Part shown: positions 1 to 10,166 of the stretch, one piece after another
Position numbering within the stretch: position 1 is the first letter of the stretch
How the letters are laid out: every line of letters begins with the position of its first letter
Source: Kluyvera georgiana ATCC 51603
GTDB lineage: Bacteria; Pseudomonadota; Gammaproteobacteria; Enterobacterales; Enterobacteriaceae
DNA: 64,000 nt
Direction: 5' to 3'
Assembly (NCBI RefSeq): GCF_001654985.1
Contig: NZ_LXEU01000038.1
Location: forward strand, 20,945 to 84,944
Translations under genes and position numbers: made by a program
Notes under the pieces: generated by a model
Told to the model about the DNA's origin: nothing
The model's database searches: none
Seen by the model: only the letters and a program-made list of their open reading frames with translations

Positions 1-30
1 CAATAATTATCGCGACGAATACTGGATTCT

Positions 31-68
31 GTGCGTCGCCTCACGCACAATGAGTGCAAACTTTGCAC
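31..68 (+). promoter_or_regulatory. folE leader with two tandem inverted repeats
   Basis: Two perfect inverted repeats lie in the 5' leader of folE. GTGCGT at 31-36 pairs with ACGCAC at 43-48, and GTGCAAA at 54-60 pairs with TTTGCAC at 62-68 around a single base, so the second is effectively a DNA palindrome. A third partial copy (GCAAAGTGCAC) follows at 77-87, just before the ribosome binding site. I know of no described element here; it may be an operator or a structured leader. Confidence 0.4.
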
Positions 69-106
69 CGACAAAAGCAAAGTGCACACCTGCAGGAGAA
101 ATAATA

Positions 107-775
107 ATGTCATCACTGAGTAAAGAAGCGGTCCTGGTACACGAAGCGCTGGTCGCCCGTGGTCTGGAAACCCCGCTGCGCCCACCGGTGCGCGAAATGG
201 ATAATGAAACCCGTAAGCGCCTGATTACCGGACATATGACTGAGATCATGCAGTTGCTGAATCTCGATTTAAGTGATGACAGTCTGATGGAAACGCCGCG
301 CCGCATCGCCAAAATGTATGTGGACGAGATTTTCTCTGGTCTGGATTACGCTAATTTCCCGAAAATTACCGTCATTGAAAATAAAATGAAGGTCGACGAA
401 ATGGTGACCGTGCGCGATATCACGCTAACCAGTACCTGCGAACACCACTTTGTGACCATTGATGGTAAAGCGACCGTCGCCTATATCCCGAAAGATTCGG
501 TGATTGGCCTATCGAAAATTAACCGTATCGTGCAGTTTTTCGCTCAGCGCCCACAGGTGCAGGAGCGTTTAACGCAGCAAATCCTGACTGCGCTGCAAAC
601 GCTGCTGGGGACCAACAACGTGGCGGTCTCCATTGACGCGGTGCACTACTGCGTGAAAGCGCGCGGCATTCGCGATGCCACCAGCGCGACCACGACCACG
701 TCGCTCGGCGGTCTGTTCAAGTCCAGCCAGAACACCCGCCAGGAGTTCTTGCGCGCGGTGCGTCACCACAACTAA
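107..775 (+). CDS. folE: GTP cyclohydrolase I
   Basis: Converts GTP to 7,8-dihydroneopterin triphosphate, the first step of tetrahydrofolate synthesis; a cytosolic homodecamer in the family. The 222-residue product is nearly identical to E. coli FolE over its whole length. The zinc-binding and catalytic segment TSTCEHHFV and the second zinc cysteine in HYCVKARG are present. An upstream in-frame ATG exists at 50, but the start at 107 gives the family length and has a good Shine-Dalgarno (AGGAGA at 94-99). yeiB follows after 21 bases, suggesting cotranscription. Complete and ordinary. Confidence 0.97.
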   Translation: MSSLSKEAVLVHEALVARGLETPLRPPVREMDNETRKRLITGHMTEIMQLLNLDLSDDSLMETPRRIAKMYVDEIFSGLDYANFPKITVIENKMKVDEMVTVRDITLTSTCEHHFVTIDGKATVAYIPKDSVIGLSKINRIVQFFAQRPQVQERLTQQILTALQTLLGTNNVAVSIDAVHYCVKARGIRDATSATTTTSLGGLFKSSQNTRQEFLRAVRHHN

Positions 776-796
776 TACATCAGCGGAGCAGGGAAC

Positions 797-1954
797 ATGG
801 AGAGAAACGTCACGCTGGATTTTATTCGCGGCGTTGCCATTCTCGGGATCCTGCTGCTGAACATCAGCGCCTTCGGCTTGCCGAAGGCCGCCTATCTTAA
901 CCCGGCCTGGTATGGCGAGGTCACCTCGCGCGATGCCTGGACGTGGGCTATTCTCGATCTCTTTGCCCAGGTCAAATTCCTGACTCTCTTCGCGCTGTTG
1001 TTTGGCGCCGGGCTACAGCTATTGCTACCGCGCGGTTCTCGTTGGATCCAAAGCCGCTTAACGCTGCTGGCGCTGCTGGGTTTTATCCATGCGTTGCTGT
1101 TTTGGGACGGTGATATTCTGCTGGCCTACGCGCTGGTAGGGCTTATCTGTTGGCGGCTGGTGCGTGACGCCGGGGAAGTCAAAGCGTTGTTTAATACCGG
1201 TGTGATGCTCTATGTCGTCGGCGTAGCCGTGCTGATCCTGCTGGGGTTGATTGCCGACAGCGGCCAGAGCCGTTCATGGGTGCCGGATGCTTCCAGTCTG
1301 CTGTATGAACACTACTGGAAGCTGAACGGCGGCCTGGAGGCGTTCAGGAACCGCGCCGATATGCTGTCGGCAAACCTGCTGGCGCTGGGCGCGCAGTACG
1401 GCTGGCAGCTGGCGGGAATGATGCTGATGGGCGCGGCGCTGATGCGCTGCGGCTGGCTGAAAGGGCAGTTTAGCCTGCGCCACTACCGTCGCTGCGCGGC
1501 GGTTTGCATTCCGCTCGGTATGCTGATTAACCTGCCCGCGATTGCCGCGCAGTGGCACCTTGGCTGGGACTACCGCTGGTGCGCTTTTCTGCTCCAGGCG
1601 CCGCGTGAAATGAGCGCACCCATCCAGACACTGGGCTATGCGGCGCTGGCCTATGGCTACTGGCCGCAAATCAGCCGTTCTAAACTTGCTGCAGCCGTTG
1701 TCTGCGTGGGCCGTATGGCGCTCACTAACTATCTGCTGCAAACGCTCATCTGCACCACGCTCTTCTATCATTTCGGTCTGTTTATGGAATTCGATCGCCT
1801 GACGTTGCTGGCTTTCGTGGTTCCTGTCTGGCTGGTCAATCTTCTCTTTTCCATGCTGTGGCTGCGCCGATTCCGTCAGGGGCCGGTGGAATGGCTATGG
1901 CGGCAGCTGACGGCAAAAGCCGCTGGCGTTTCATTCCGCAATACATTTAGATAA
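797..1954 (+). CDS. yeiB: DUF418 family inner-membrane protein YeiB
   Basis: A 385-residue multi-spanning inner-membrane protein, the same length as E. coli YeiB. The N-terminal segment LDFIRGVAILGILLLN is typical of the DUF418/YeiB family, and roughly eight to ten hydrophobic segments follow. The DUF418 domain lies in the C-terminal half. The biochemical role is not established; the family is distantly related to acyltransferase-3-type membrane proteins. It sits 21 bases after folE with its own Shine-Dalgarno (AGGGA), so the two are probably one transcription unit. A GalS-type operator lies just downstream and belongs to galS. Confidence 0.92.
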   Translation: MERNVTLDFIRGVAILGILLLNISAFGLPKAAYLNPAWYGEVTSRDAWTWAILDLFAQVKFLTLFALLFGAGLQLLLPRGSRWIQSRLTLLALLGFIHALLFWDGDILLAYALVGLICWRLVRDAGEVKALFNTGVMLYVVGVAVLILLGLIADSGQSRSWVPDASSLLYEHYWKLNGGLEAFRNRADMLSANLLALGAQYGWQLAGMMLMGAALMRCGWLKGQFSLRHYRRCAAVCIPLGMLINLPAIAAQWHLGWDYRWCAFLLQAPREMSAPIQTLGYAALAYGYWPQISRSKLAAAVVCVGRMALTNYLLQTLICTTLFYHFGLFMEFDRLTLLAFVVPVWLVNLLFSMLWLRRFRQGPVEWLWRQLTAKAAGVSFRNTFR

Positions 1955-1984
1955 CGATCGAGATCACAACCATTAACAAAATGG

Positions 1985-2000
1985 ATGTAACCGTTTCCAG
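1985..2000 (+). promoter_or_regulatory. GalR/GalS-type operator upstream of galS
   Basis: The 16-mer ATGTAACCGTTTCCAG matches the GalR/GalS operator consensus GTGNAANCGNTTNCAC at all but the outermost positions. It lies about 110 bases before galS, as expected for autorepression. A second, almost identical site lies in front of mglB. Confidence 0.75.
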
Positions 2001-2077
2001 ACGTGTGACCGCCCTCACGTAGTTGCCGCCAGCTCGCTGCCAGAATAGCGCATCTTGATGGACCCAGGAGGTGTCAC

Positions 2078-2128
2078 GTGAACTGCAGCACTATTCAATC
2101 GGGCGGTGAGTATGGTCACCATTCGTGA
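2078..2128 (+). CDS. possible 16-codon leader ORF overlapping the galS start
   Basis: A GTG codon at 2078 follows a near-perfect Shine-Dalgarno (AGGAGGTG at 2066-2073). It opens a 16-residue frame, beginning [10 protein letters not shown] and ending at TGA 2126-2128, that runs across the galS initiation codon in another frame. galS itself has only a poorly spaced GGTGAG in front of its ATG. The arrangement suggests translational coupling of galS to a leader peptide. It could equally be chance; no homologue is known to me. Confidence 0.35.
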   Translation: MNCSTIQSGGEYGHHS

Positions 2129-3134
2129 TGTCGCGCGCCAGGCTGGCGTTTCCGTTGCTACCGTTTCCCGGGTGCTGAATAACAGCGCGCTGGTGAGTCA
2201 GGATACCCGCGAGGCGGTGATGAAAGCGGTTGCTGCGTTAGGCTATCGGCCCAACGCTAACGCCCAGGCGCTGGCGACACAGGTCAGCGATACCATTGGC
2301 GTGGTCGTGATGGATGTCTCCGATGCTTTCTTTGGTGCGCTGGTGAAAGCCGTTGATACGGTGGCCCAGCAGTACCAAAAAAACGTGCTGATTGGCAACA
2401 GCTATCACGAAGCGGGCAAAGAGCGTAACGCCATTGAAGTGCTGATACGCCAGCGGTGTAGCGCGCTGATCGTCCATTCAAAAGCGCTAAGCGACCGGGA
2501 ATTGGCTGAATTTATGGCGCAGATGCCCGGTATGGTGCTGATCAATCGTATCGTTCCTGGCTATGCGCACCGCTGCGTTTGCCTCGACAACGTCAGTGGC
2601 GCGTTGATGGGTACCCGAATGCTGCTCAATCATGGCCATCAGCGTATTGGCTACCTGGCCTCCAGTCACAACATCGAAGACGACGACATGCGCCGGGAAG
2701 GGTGGGCGCGAGCCTTACTGGAACAGAACATCGTGGCGCCGGACAGTTGGGTTGGCACCGGGACGCCAGACATGCAGGGCGGCGAGGCGGCAATGGTTGA
2801 ACTGCTCGGGCGCAACGCCGGGCTGACGGCGGTTTTTGCCTACAACGACAACATGGCTGCCGGGGCGCTAAGCGCGCTCAAAGATAACGGCATTGCGGTG
2901 CCGCAGCAGGTTTCGGTGATTGGTTTTGACGATATCCCGATTGCGCGCTATACCGATCCTCAACTCACCACCGTCCGCTATCCGATTGTTTCTATGGCAA
3001 AACAGGCCACGGAGCTGGCGCTGCTCGGCGCAGCCGGGAAGCTCGACGGCGACGCTACGCACTGCTTTATGCCGACCCTGGTTCGCCGCCACTCGGTGGC
3101 CCTGCGGCAATTTGTGCATCCCATCACGAACTAA
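2112..3134 (+). CDS. galS: mgl regulator GalS, LacI family
   Basis: Transcriptional repressor (galactose isorepressor) of the mgl operon and of its own gene, relieved by D-galactose or D-fucose. The LacI-type helix-turn-helix spans about residues 1-25 ([20 protein letters not shown]), followed by the hinge and a periplasmic-binding-protein-like sensor domain. The 340-residue product aligns throughout with E. coli GalS (346), with a slightly shorter C-terminus. ATG 2112 matches the E. coli start; a GTG at 2106 in frame is an alternative. It sits upstream of mglBAC in the same orientation, with 291 bases of regulatory DNA between. Confidence 0.95.
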   Translation: MVTIRDVARQAGVSVATVSRVLNNSALVSQDTREAVMKAVAALGYRPNANAQALATQVSDTIGVVVMDVSDAFFGALVKAVDTVAQQYQKNVLIGNSYHEAGKERNAIEVLIRQRCSALIVHSKALSDRELAEFMAQMPGMVLINRIVPGYAHRCVCLDNVSGALMGTRMLLNHGHQRIGYLASSHNIEDDDMRREGWARALLEQNIVAPDSWVGTGTPDMQGGEAAMVELLGRNAGLTAVFAYNDNMAAGALSALKDNGIAVPQQVSVIGFDDIPIARYTDPQLTTVRYPIVSMAKQATELALLGAAGKLDGDATHCFMPTLVRRHSVALRQFVHPITN

Positions 3135-3146
3135 ATTGTTAATCCT

Positions 3147-3162
3147 ATGTAACCGTTTTCAA
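3147..3162 (+). promoter_or_regulatory. GalR/GalS-type operator of mglBAC
   Basis: The 16-mer ATGTAACCGTTTTCAA matches GTGNAANCGNTTNCAC at the core positions and lies two bases upstream of a perfect CRP site. This juxtaposition fits the known mgl promoter, where GalS bound next to CRP represses transcription. Confidence 0.8.
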
Positions 3163-3164
3163 TC

Positions 3165-3207
3165 TGTGAGTAAATTCACAGATTGTTAACATCGCGATAG
3201 CTATAGT
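3165..3207 (+). promoter_or_regulatory. CRP site and -10 element of the mgl promoter
   Basis: TGTGA at 3165-3169, six bases, and TCACA at 3176-3180 form a perfect CRP site centred at 3172.5. A -10 hexamer TATAGT lies at 3202-3207, placing the start of transcription near 3214 with CRP at about -41.5, a class II arrangement. No good -35 box is seen, as expected for a CRP-dependent promoter. The leader to mglB is about 210 bases. Confidence 0.8.
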
Positions 3208-3425
3208 GGCAGCGTTTATCAGGCTGAAACATGATGTAACGGTGATTAATCACTTTTTATAGCGTAGACCAGCTACAAACACAGAATAAATCGTACTCTG
3301 GATCGTTACTCAACACGGAAGAACAAATTTTGATCAGTGAATTTCGTCGGGTGGTAACATTCCATTAACCATGCCCGCCGACTATTTTCACCCGTACTAC
3401 CCTGCATAATAAAACCGGAGATACC

Positions 3426-4424
3426 ATGAATAAGAAGGTGTTAACCCTGTCTGCTCTGATGGCCAGTATGTTTTTCGGTGCCGCAGCGCACGCTGCCGAT
3501 ACCCGTATCGGTGTGACTATCTATAAATACGACGACAACTTCATGTCCGTTGTGCGCAAGGCGATTGAGAAAGACGGCAAATCTGCCCCGGATGTTCAGC
3601 TGCTGATGAACGACTCCCAGAACGACCAGTCCAAGCAGAACGACCAGATTGACGTGCTGTTGGCAAAAGGCGTGAAAGCGCTGGCGATCAACCTGGTTGA
3701 CCCGGCAGCGGCGGGCACGGTGATTGAAAAAGCGCGCGGCCAGAACGTGCCGATCGTTTTCTTCAACAAAGAACCTTCGCGTAAAGCGCTGGATAGCTAT
3801 GACAAAGCCTTCTATGTCGGTACCGATTCAAAAGAGTCCGGTATTATCCAGGGCGACCTGATTGCTAAACATTGGGCGGCAAACCCGAACTGGGATCTGA
3901 ACAAAGATGGCCAGATTCAGTTCGTCCTGCTGAAAGGCGAACCTGGCCACCCGGACGCGGAAGCGCGTACCACCTATGTTATCAAAGAGCTGAACGACAA
4001 AGGCCTGAAAACTCAGCAGCTGCAGCTGGATACCGCAATGTGGGATACCGCTCAGGCTAAAGATAAAATGGACGCGTGGCTGTCTGGCCCGAACGCCAAC
4101 AAGATTGAAGTCGTGATCGCCAACAACGACGCCATGGCGATGGGTGCGGTTGAAGCGCTGAAAGCGCACAACAAATCTTCCATCCCTGTGTTCGGTGTCG
4201 ACGCCCTGCCGGAAGCCCTGGCGCTGGTGAAATCCGGTGCAATGGCAGGTACCGTGCTGAACGATGCCAACAACCAGGCGAAAGCCACCTTCGATCTGGC
4301 GAAAAACCTGGCTGAAGGTAAAGGTGCCGCTGATGGCACTACCTGGAAAATTGAAAACAAAATCGTCCGCGTACCGTACGTTGGCGTAGATAAAGATAAC
4401 CTTAGCCAATTTACCGGTAAGTAA
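3426..4424 (+). CDS. mglB: D-galactose/methyl-galactoside-binding periplasmic protein
   Basis: Periplasmic receptor for D-galactose and D-glucose that feeds the MglAC transporter and serves as chemotaxis ligand for Trg. The 332-residue precursor has a classical signal peptide (positive MNKK, hydrophobic core, cleavage after AAHA at residue 23) and then the type I sugar-binding fold, almost identical to E. coli MglB. The calcium-loop segment DLNKDGQIQ is intact. A good Shine-Dalgarno (CGGAG) precedes the ATG. It is the first gene of mglBAC under GalS/CRP control, and a strong hairpin after its stop probably raises its message level over mglAC. Confidence 0.98.
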   Translation: MNKKVLTLSALMASMFFGAAAHAADTRIGVTIYKYDDNFMSVVRKAIEKDGKSAPDVQLLMNDSQNDQSKQNDQIDVLLAKGVKALAINLVDPAAAGTVIEKARGQNVPIVFFNKEPSRKALDSYDKAFYVGTDSKESGIIQGDLIAKHWAANPNWDLNKDGQIQFVLLKGEPGHPDAEARTTYVIKELNDKGLKTQQLQLDTAMWDTAQAKDKMDAWLSGPNANKIEVVIANNDAMAMGAVEALKAHNKSSIPVFGVDALPEALALVKSGAMAGTVLNDANNQAKATFDLAKNLAEGKGAADGTTWKIENKIVRVPYVGVDKDNLSQFTGK

Positions 4425-4434
4425 TCTTTAAATA

Positions 4435-4462
4435 TATGGGGTGCACGTTCGTGCGCCCCATA
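4435..4462 (+). terminator. intercistronic mglB-mglA hairpin
   Basis: A 13-base-pair hairpin with a two-base loop (left arm 4435-4447, right arm 4450-4462, one G-T pair) begins ten bases after the mglB stop. It lacks a T-run, so it is more likely an RNA-stabilising or attenuating structure than a full terminator. It would favour binding-protein message over the membrane components. Confidence 0.8.
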
Positions 4463-4498
4463 AATACTGACTCAGAATTATCGCGGCCAGGTATATAT

Positions 4499-6019
4499 AT
4501 GGACAACAATAATAGAGAGCCGTCAGGTGAATTCTTGTTGGAAATGAGCCAGATCAACAAGTCTTTTCCCGGCGTAAAAGCACTCGATAATGTTAACCTG
4601 AGAGTTCGTCCACATTCTATCCATGCATTAATGGGTGAGAACGGTGCGGGCAAATCAACGTTATTAAAATGCCTATTTGGAATCTATCAAAAAGATTCCG
4701 GCAGCATTCTCTTCCAGGGTAAGGAAATCGATTTTCATTCCGCTAAAGAGGCGCTGGAAAACGGTATTTCGATGGTCCACCAGGAACTGAACCTGGTATT
4801 ACAACGCTCCGTGATGGACAACATGTGGCTGGGGCGTTATCCCACCAAAGGCATGTTTGTCGATCAGGACAAAATGTATCGCGATACCAAAGCCATCTTT
4901 GATGAGCTGGATATTGATATCGACCCGCGTGCGCGCGTGGGCACGTTATCTGTTTCGCAGATGCAGATGATTGAAATCGCGAAAGCCTTCTCCTATAACG
5001 CGAAAATCGTGATTATGGATGAACCGACCTCATCGCTGACGGAGAAAGAGGTGAACCATCTGTTCACCATTATCCGTAAGCTGAAAGAGCGCGGCTGCGG
5101 CATCGTTTACATCTCGCACAAGATGGAAGAAATCTTCCAGCTGTGCGATGAAATCACCGTTCTGCGCGACGGGCAGTGGATTGCCACCCAGCCGCTGGAA
5201 GGGCTGGATATGGACAAGATCATCGCCATGATGGTGGGACGTTCGCTGAACCAGCGTTTCCCGGACAGGCAGAACGTACCGGGCGAAGTGATCCTTGATG
5301 TTCAGCATCTGACTTCGTTACGCCAGCCATCGATTCGCGACGTGTCGTTCCAGCTGCGGAAAGGGGAAATCCTCGGTATCGCCGGGCTGGTGGGCGCCAA
5401 GCGTACCGATATCGTTGAAACGCTGTTCGGCGTGCGTGAAAAGTCGAGCGGGACCATTACCCTGCACGGTAAGAAAATCAACAACCATACCGCCAATGAA
5501 GCCATTAATAACGGCTTCGCGCTTGTTACCGAAGAACGCCGCTCAACCGGTATTTATGCCTACCTTGATATTGGGTTTAACTCCTTAATTTCGAATATCA
5601 AGAGCTATAAAAACAAAGTGGGCCTGCTGGATAATTCTCGCATGAAGAGCGATACCCAATGGGTTATTGACTCAATGCGCGTAAAAACCCCTGGGCATCA
5701 CACGCAAATTGGTTCGTTATCCGGCGGTAACCAGCAGAAGGTCATTATTGGACGCTGGCTGTTAACTCAGCCTGAAATTCTGATGCTGGACGAGCCGACT
5801 CGTGGTATCGACGTGGGTGCGAAATTTGAAATTTATCAATTAATCGCTGAACTGGCGAAGAAAGATAAAGGGATTATTATTATTTCTTCAGAAATGCCAG
5901 AGCTGCTGGGTATTACTGACCGTATCCTTGTCATGAGTAATGGCCTGGTTGCCGGAATTGTAGAAACGAAAACCGCAACGCAAAACGAAATTCTCCGTCT
6001 TGCGTCATTGCACCTTTAA
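4499..6019 (+). CDS. mglA: galactose/methyl-galactoside ABC transporter ATP-binding protein
   Basis: Energises galactose import; a tandem ATPase of 506 residues, the same as E. coli MglA. The N-terminal nucleotide-binding domain has Walker [10 protein letters not shown] and Walker B VIMDEPT. The C-terminal domain has a degenerate Walker A (GLVGAKRT) but keeps LSGGNQQK and LMLDEPT, as is normal for MglA/RbsA/AraG-type proteins. An in-frame ATG at 4436 lies inside the mglB-mglA hairpin and is rejected; 4499 matches the homologue. Its ribosome binding site is weak, consistent with lower expression than mglB. mglC follows after 15 bases. Confidence 0.97.
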   Translation: MDNNNREPSGEFLLEMSQINKSFPGVKALDNVNLRVRPHSIHALMGENGAGKSTLLKCLFGIYQKDSGSILFQGKEIDFHSAKEALENGISMVHQELNLVLQRSVMDNMWLGRYPTKGMFVDQDKMYRDTKAIFDELDIDIDPRARVGTLSVSQMQMIEIAKAFSYNAKIVIMDEPTSSLTEKEVNHLFTIIRKLKERGCGIVYISHKMEEIFQLCDEITVLRDGQWIATQPLEGLDMDKIIAMMVGRSLNQRFPDRQNVPGEVILDVQHLTSLRQPSIRDVSFQLRKGEILGIAGLVGAKRTDIVETLFGVREKSSGTITLHGKKINNHTANEAINNGFALVTEERRSTGIYAYLDIGFNSLISNIKSYKNKVGLLDNSRMKSDTQWVIDSMRVKTPGHHTQIGSLSGGNQQKVIIGRWLLTQPEILMLDEPTRGIDVGAKFEIYQLIAELAKKDKGIIIISSEMPELLGITDRILVMSNGLVAGIVETKTATQNEILRLASLHL

Positions 6020-6034
6020 TTTCAGGGGCTCGAC

Positions 6035-7045
6035 ATGAGTGCGTTAAATAAAAAAAGCTTTCTCACTTATCTGAAAGATGGCGGTATTTACGTTGTTCTT
6101 TTGGTTCTGCTGGCCATTATTATTATCCAGGACCCGACTTTCTTAAGTTTGTTGAACCTTAGCAACATCCTGACTCAGTCTTCCGTGCGTATTATTATTG
6201 CCCTTGGCGTAGCCGGGCTGATTGTGACCCAGGGTACCGACCTGTCGGCGGGTCGCCAGGTTGGCCTCGCGGCGGTGATTGCGGCAACGCTGCTACAGTC
6301 GATGGAGAACGCCAACAAGGTGTTCCCGGAACTGTCCACCATGCCCATTTTTGTGGTTATCCTGATTGTCTGCGCGATTGGCGCGGTGATCGGCCTGATT
6401 AACGGGATTATCATTGCTTACCTGAACGTAACGCCGTTCATCACCACGCTGGGTACGATGATCATCGTTTACGGTATCAACTCCCTGTACTACGACTTCG
6501 TGGGCGCGTCGCCGATTTCCGGCTTTGACAGCGGTTTCTCGACCTTCACGCAAGGGTTTATCGCGCTGGGTAGCTTCCGTCTTTCATACATTACTTTCTA
6601 CGCGTTGATTGCCGTAGGGTTTGTCTGGATCCTGTGGAACAAGACCCGCTTTGGTAAAAATATCTTCGCCATCGGCGGCAACCCGGAAGCGGCGAAAGTT
6701 TCTGGCGTTAACGTGGCGCTGAACCTGCTGGTGATTTATGCGCTGTCAGGCGTGTTCTACGCCTTCGGCGGGATGCTGGAAGCAGGCCGTATCGGCTCAG
6801 CGACCAACAACCTCGGCTTCATGTACGAACTGGATGCCATCGCGGCCTGCGTCGTGGGTGGGGTTTCATTCAGCGGCGGTGTGGGTACGGTGCTCGGCGT
6901 GGTGACCGGTGTGATCATCTTTACGGTTATCAACTACGGTCTGACTTATATCGGCGTGAACCCGTACTGGCAATACATCATCAAGGGCGCGATTATTATC
7001 TTCGCGGTTGCGCTGGATTCCCTGAAATACGCGCGTAAGAAATAA
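6035..7045 (+). CDS. mglC: galactose/methyl-galactoside ABC transporter permease
   Basis: Inner-membrane permease of the Mgl system, 336 residues with about ten hydrophobic segments, BPD_transp_2 family. The family motif region around GGNPEAAKVSGVN, which contacts the ATPase, is present. It is the last gene of mglBAC and is followed 21 bases later by a strong intrinsic terminator. Complete; the sequence follows E. coli MglC closely. Confidence 0.97.
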   Translation: MSALNKKSFLTYLKDGGIYVVLLVLLAIIIIQDPTFLSLLNLSNILTQSSVRIIIALGVAGLIVTQGTDLSAGRQVGLAAVIAATLLQSMENANKVFPELSTMPIFVVILIVCAIGAVIGLINGIIIAYLNVTPFITTLGTMIIVYGINSLYYDFVGASPISGFDSGFSTFTQGFIALGSFRLSYITFYALIAVGFVWILWNKTRFGKNIFAIGGNPEAAKVSGVNVALNLLVIYALSGVFYAFGGMLEAGRIGSATNNLGFMYELDAIAACVVGGVSFSGGVGTVLGVVTGVIIFTVINYGLTYIGVNPYWQYIIKGAIIIFAVALDSLKYARKK

Positions 7046-7066
7046 TAGCTGTAAGATTGGTAAAAG

Positions 7067-7092
7067 AAGCCCGGCAACATGCCGGGCTTTTT
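7067..7092 (+). terminator. intrinsic terminator of mglBAC
   Basis: AAGCCCGGCA (7067-7076), a three-base loop and TGCCGGGCTT (7080-7089) form a perfect ten-pair stem followed by more T residues. The A-rich left flank means it may also serve the convergent minus-strand gene ending at 7112. Confidence 0.93.
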
Positions 7093-7111
7093 ACTGTGCT
7101 GCCTGGCATCG

Positions 7112-7576
7112 CTACTTGCTACGGGCCGCAATATACAATCCGCTGTTTTTCATCGCATAGCCAAAAACCAGCCCCACCAGCAGTGCAGGCAGCACGACTC
7201 GCCAGTTGCCGTTGCAGGCGAAGGTTGAACAGGCGCCGATAAAGGTACCGGGAACAAAAGAAAGCCAGCCATTCTTGGCCTGAAGACACATAGCGAAGGC
7301 CACAACCCCTGTCAGCAGATAGCTGACAATCGTCAGCGCTGGCGATAGCGCGCTGCCGTGGATAATGACTTCTGCCCAGAATACGCCGCTGACCAGCGTA
7401 CAAAACGAAATACCCAGCCCTTTTAGCCCGCCCTGTGGACAGGCAAAATACGCGGTACAGCCCAGAAAACCCACCCAGCTAAGCAACCCCCAGGTCACGG
7501 CCACCCAACTCCAGATACCGGATAAAATACCGGTCGTTAGCGCGATGGCGACAAGTGTGCTCATAGCTTTATCCAT
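7112..7576 (-). CDS. DUF1097 family inner-membrane protein
   Basis: A 154-residue, very hydrophobic protein with about five predicted transmembrane segments and small-residue-rich helices. It resembles the DUF1097 family (E. coli YcdZ type), whose function is unknown. The frame opens with ATG at 7576; a second ATG four codons in (7564) is equally possible. It lies convergent to mglC and 35 bases downstream of preA on the same strand, so it may be a distal gene of preTA. A link to pyrimidine metabolism would be inference from position only. Confidence 0.7.
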   Translation of the reverse strand: MDKAMSTLVAIALTTGILSGIWSWVAVTWGLLSWVGFLGCTAYFACPQGGLKGLGISFCTLVSGVFWAEVIIHGSALSPALTIVSYLLTGVVAFAMCLQAKNGWLSFVPGTFIGACSTFACNGNWRVVLPALLVGLVFGYAMKNSGLYIAARSK

Positions 7577-7611
7577 CCGGCCCGCAGAGCGAGCCGGTGT
7601 GTTGAAGGACG

Positions 7612-8847
7612 TTAAAGCACCACAGCGTGCGCTTTTTCGCCCGGTTTGAAGGTAATCTCCCCAAGGCTAATACAGGCCACCGGGCAGACGTGACCGCAGA
7701 GCAGGCAGCCGACGCATTTTTCAGTATTGCAGTGCGGCGCGCGCGTCTCCTCATTCCACTCCATCGCCTGATGTCCGCCGTCATAGCAGGAGATGTAGCA
7801 GCGGCCGCAGCCGACGCATTTTTCCTGATTAATATGCGGATAGACGATATAGCTACGGTCGAGGTCTTCAGCCGGTACGATGTTGTGATTCGCGAGGCCA
7901 ATCATCTCATCAAGCGAATCAAAGCCCTGATCGTTAAGGTAGTGAGACAGGCCGCTTATCATATCTTCGACAATACGATAACCGTACTGCATGATGCCCG
8001 TTGTCACCTGTAGCGTCGCCGCGCCCAGCAGTAAAAACTCGGCGGCGTCTTCCCATGTTTCAATCCCGCCAATCCCGCTGATAGGGAAGTCCTTCAGGTC
8101 GGGATGAGTGCGCAATTGCTGAATGAAGCGCAGCGCAATGGGCTTCACGGCTTTACCGGAATACCCTGATACGCTGGATTTGCCGTTGACCACCGGCATG
8201 CCGATTTTACGGTTAAGGTCAATATTGGTAATGGATTTCACGGTGTTGATGGTCGCGATACCATCAGCCCCGCCGCGTTTGGCCGCCAGCGCCACTTCGC
8301 ACATATCACCAATATTCGGCGTCATTTTGGCCAGCATCGGCAGAGACGAACCGTGCTTCACCGCCCGGCAGTATTTCTCGACCAGTTCGGGGCTTTGCCC
8401 GACGTCGCTGCCCATGGCGTGAGAGGTCATCTGCGGGCAGGAGAAGTTGCACTCAATCATGTCAGCGCCAGCTTCCTCGACGAGCTTCGCCAGATCCTGC
8501 CACTGTTGCTCATTTTCGCCCATGATCGAGGCGATCAGCACTTTATCGGGGTAATCCTGCTTAAGCTGGCGGATCGCCGCCAGGTTTTCTGCCAGCGGAT
8601 GCTCGGCAATCTGCTCCATGTTCTTAAAGCCGATAAATCCGGTATCTTCTTTGGTCAGATGATCGAAGCGCGGCGAGACTTCGTTGGCGATAAAGAAGCC
8701 AATGGTTTTAAACACGATACCGCCCCAGCCGCTGTCATAGGCTTTGGCGCACATGTCGTAGCAGTTGCCCACCGGTGAAGATGAGAGGCAGAACGGGTTA
8801 GGGAATTTGACGCCGCAGAAGGTGACCGACAGATCTTTGGTTAACAT
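7612..8847 (-). CDS. preA: NAD-dependent dihydropyrimidine dehydrogenase subunit PreA
   Basis: Catalytic subunit of the PreTA complex, which interconverts uracil/thymine and their dihydro forms with NAD(H). An FMN-binding TIM-barrel (dihydroorotate-dehydrogenase-like) fills about residues 1-320, with the family signature NFSCPQ and catalytic cysteine region. Two [4Fe-4S] motifs follow near the C-terminus ([11 protein letters not shown] and [11 protein letters not shown]). Start choice: ATG 8853 lies only one base after AGGAGG, while ATG 8847 is seven bases after it and gives 411 residues as in E. coli, so 8847 is preferred. It begins two bases after the preT stop. Confidence 0.95.
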   Translation of the reverse strand: MLTKDLSVTFCGVKFPNPFCLSSSPVGNCYDMCAKAYDSGWGGIVFKTIGFFIANEVSPRFDHLTKEDTGFIGFKNMEQIAEHPLAENLAAIRQLKQDYPDKVLIASIMGENEQQWQDLAKLVEEAGADMIECNFSCPQMTSHAMGSDVGQSPELVEKYCRAVKHGSSLPMLAKMTPNIGDMCEVALAAKRGGADGIATINTVKSITNIDLNRKIGMPVVNGKSSVSGYSGKAVKPIALRFIQQLRTHPDLKDFPISGIGGIETWEDAAEFLLLGAATLQVTTGIMQYGYRIVEDMISGLSHYLNDQGFDSLDEMIGLANHNIVPAEDLDRSYIVYPHINQEKCVGCGRCYISCYDGGHQAMEWNEETRAPHCNTEKCVGCLLCGHVCPVACISLGEITFKPGEKAHAVVL

Positions 8848-8849
8848 GT

Positions 8850-10082
8850 TCATGCCTCCTCTAAATAGTGATGAATGGCCTGAGCGGCTTCTTTCCCGGT
8901 CTTCACGGCGTAGACCACGGTTTTGTCTCCTTTGACAATATCGCCCGCGGCGAACAGCGCAGGGTCACTGGTCTGGTAGTTGTGCGTTTCCACGATGTTA
9001 CGCTGGACCTGAATGTCCGCAAAGGCATCCAGTTCGGCGCGTTGACCGACGGCGAGGTAAATGCGCTCTGCCGTTAGCGTCAGCTCGCCGGGCAGGCGAA
9101 CGTGCTGGAACGTCACCTTGTTGCCCGTGACGCTGATGGGGGTAAAGCCATCGATAATCGATACGCCCAGCGCCTGGGTGGTCGTGAACTCTTTATCGCT
9201 TGCCGGAAATTCGGCCAGCTCTTCGCGGGCCACGCAGGTGACGGACGGACAACCGAGAATTTTCAGCGTACTGGCAACGTCCATCGCCACGTCGCCGCCG
9301 CCGATAATCAGGGCGCTTTCCGGTACGGTGATGTTGCCGCCTGACATTCGGGCGCGCTGGAGGAAATCGACGGCGATTTCGACCGGACTTGCCTCGTTAA
9401 ACAGGGGCAGCGTTGAGCCTTTGGACATTCCGACGGTCAGCAGCACTGCGCGGTAGTCGGCTTTCAGTTCAGCAAGCGTCGGGTTTTTACCGACTTCGCA
9501 GCCGCAGCGCACGGTGACGCCCATGTCGATGATGCGGGCAATTTCAGTATCCAGCACCTTTTGCGGCAGGCGAAACTCTGGAATACCGTGACGCAACCAG
9601 CCGCCCGGTTGGGCCTCTTTTTCAAAAAGGGTGACGTCATAGCCCAGATGAGTGAGCGTGACGCTAGCCTGTAACCCCGCGGGGCCAGCGCCCACGATCG
9701 CGACTTTCCCTTTGTCCTTGCGGCCCGGCTGGTAAATCTGCATCGCCGTTTGCTGCTCGAAGTCGGTGACAAAACGCTGCAGGCGGCCGATATCAATCGG
9801 CGTATCTATGCCCGAGCGGGAACAGCCCTGCTGGCAAAGTTTTTCCGTAGGGCAGACGCGTGCACAAACCGCGCCCAACGCATTATTTTCTCGAATGGTT
9901 TCGGCAGCACCTTTAAAGTTACGGAAATATACCGAGCGAATAAACTTGCCAGGGTCGGTTTCCGCGGGGCAAGACTGGCTGCACGGTGCATCGTGGCACA
10001 GCAGGCAGCGGGAGGCTTCTTTGATCGCCAATAGCGGCGTAAAGGCAGGAATCAGCTCATCCTGGTATTCGTGTTGCGACAT
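8850..10082 (-). CDS. preT: NAD-dependent dihydropyrimidine dehydrogenase subunit PreT
   Basis: Electron-transfer subunit of PreTA, related to the glutamate synthase small subunit. It is 410 residues long (E. coli 412). An N-terminal cysteine-rich region for two Fe-S clusters (CLLCHDAPC and [15 protein letters not shown]) is followed by an FAD dinucleotide fold ([12 protein letters not shown]) and a second NAD(P)H fold ([12 protein letters not shown]). It is the first gene of the minus-strand preTA unit. A perfect CRP consensus site lies about 90 bases upstream of its start, which suggests catabolite control. Confidence 0.95.
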   Translation of the reverse strand: MSQHEYQDELIPAFTPLLAIKEASRCLLCHDAPCSQSCPAETDPGKFIRSVYFRNFKGAAETIRENNALGAVCARVCPTEKLCQQGCSRSGIDTPIDIGRLQRFVTDFEQQTAMQIYQPGRKDKGKVAIVGAGPAGLQASVTLTHLGYDVTLFEKEAQPGGWLRHGIPEFRLPQKVLDTEIARIIDMGVTVRCGCEVGKNPTLAELKADYRAVLLTVGMSKGSTLPLFNEASPVEIAVDFLQRARMSGGNITVPESALIIGGGDVAMDVASTLKILGCPSVTCVAREELAEFPASDKEFTTTQALGVSIIDGFTPISVTGNKVTFQHVRLPGELTLTAERIYLAVGQRAELDAFADIQVQRNIVETHNYQTSDPALFAAGDIVKGDKTVVYAVKTGKEAAQAIHHYLEEA

Positions 10083-10166
10083 AATTGCTTCCTTAATGAT
10101 TAGTTTAATTAAGGCAAAAAAAGTGAAACAACTTCAGGCAGGCTAAGCGGATGAGGGGGAGGGTTC

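Noticed and set aside
1953..1968. CRP site upstream of galS
   Set aside because: Only the TCACA half (1964-1968) matches; the left half (AACGA) does not, so support is too weak.
4436..4498. Upstream in-frame start for mglA
   Set aside because: The ATG lies inside the 13-pair mglB-mglA hairpin, lacks a ribosome site and would add 21 residues absent from the family.
5374..5401. Damaged second ATPase domain in mglA
   Set aside because: The degenerate Walker A (GLVGAKRT) is normal for MglA-type tandem ATPases and present in E. coli.
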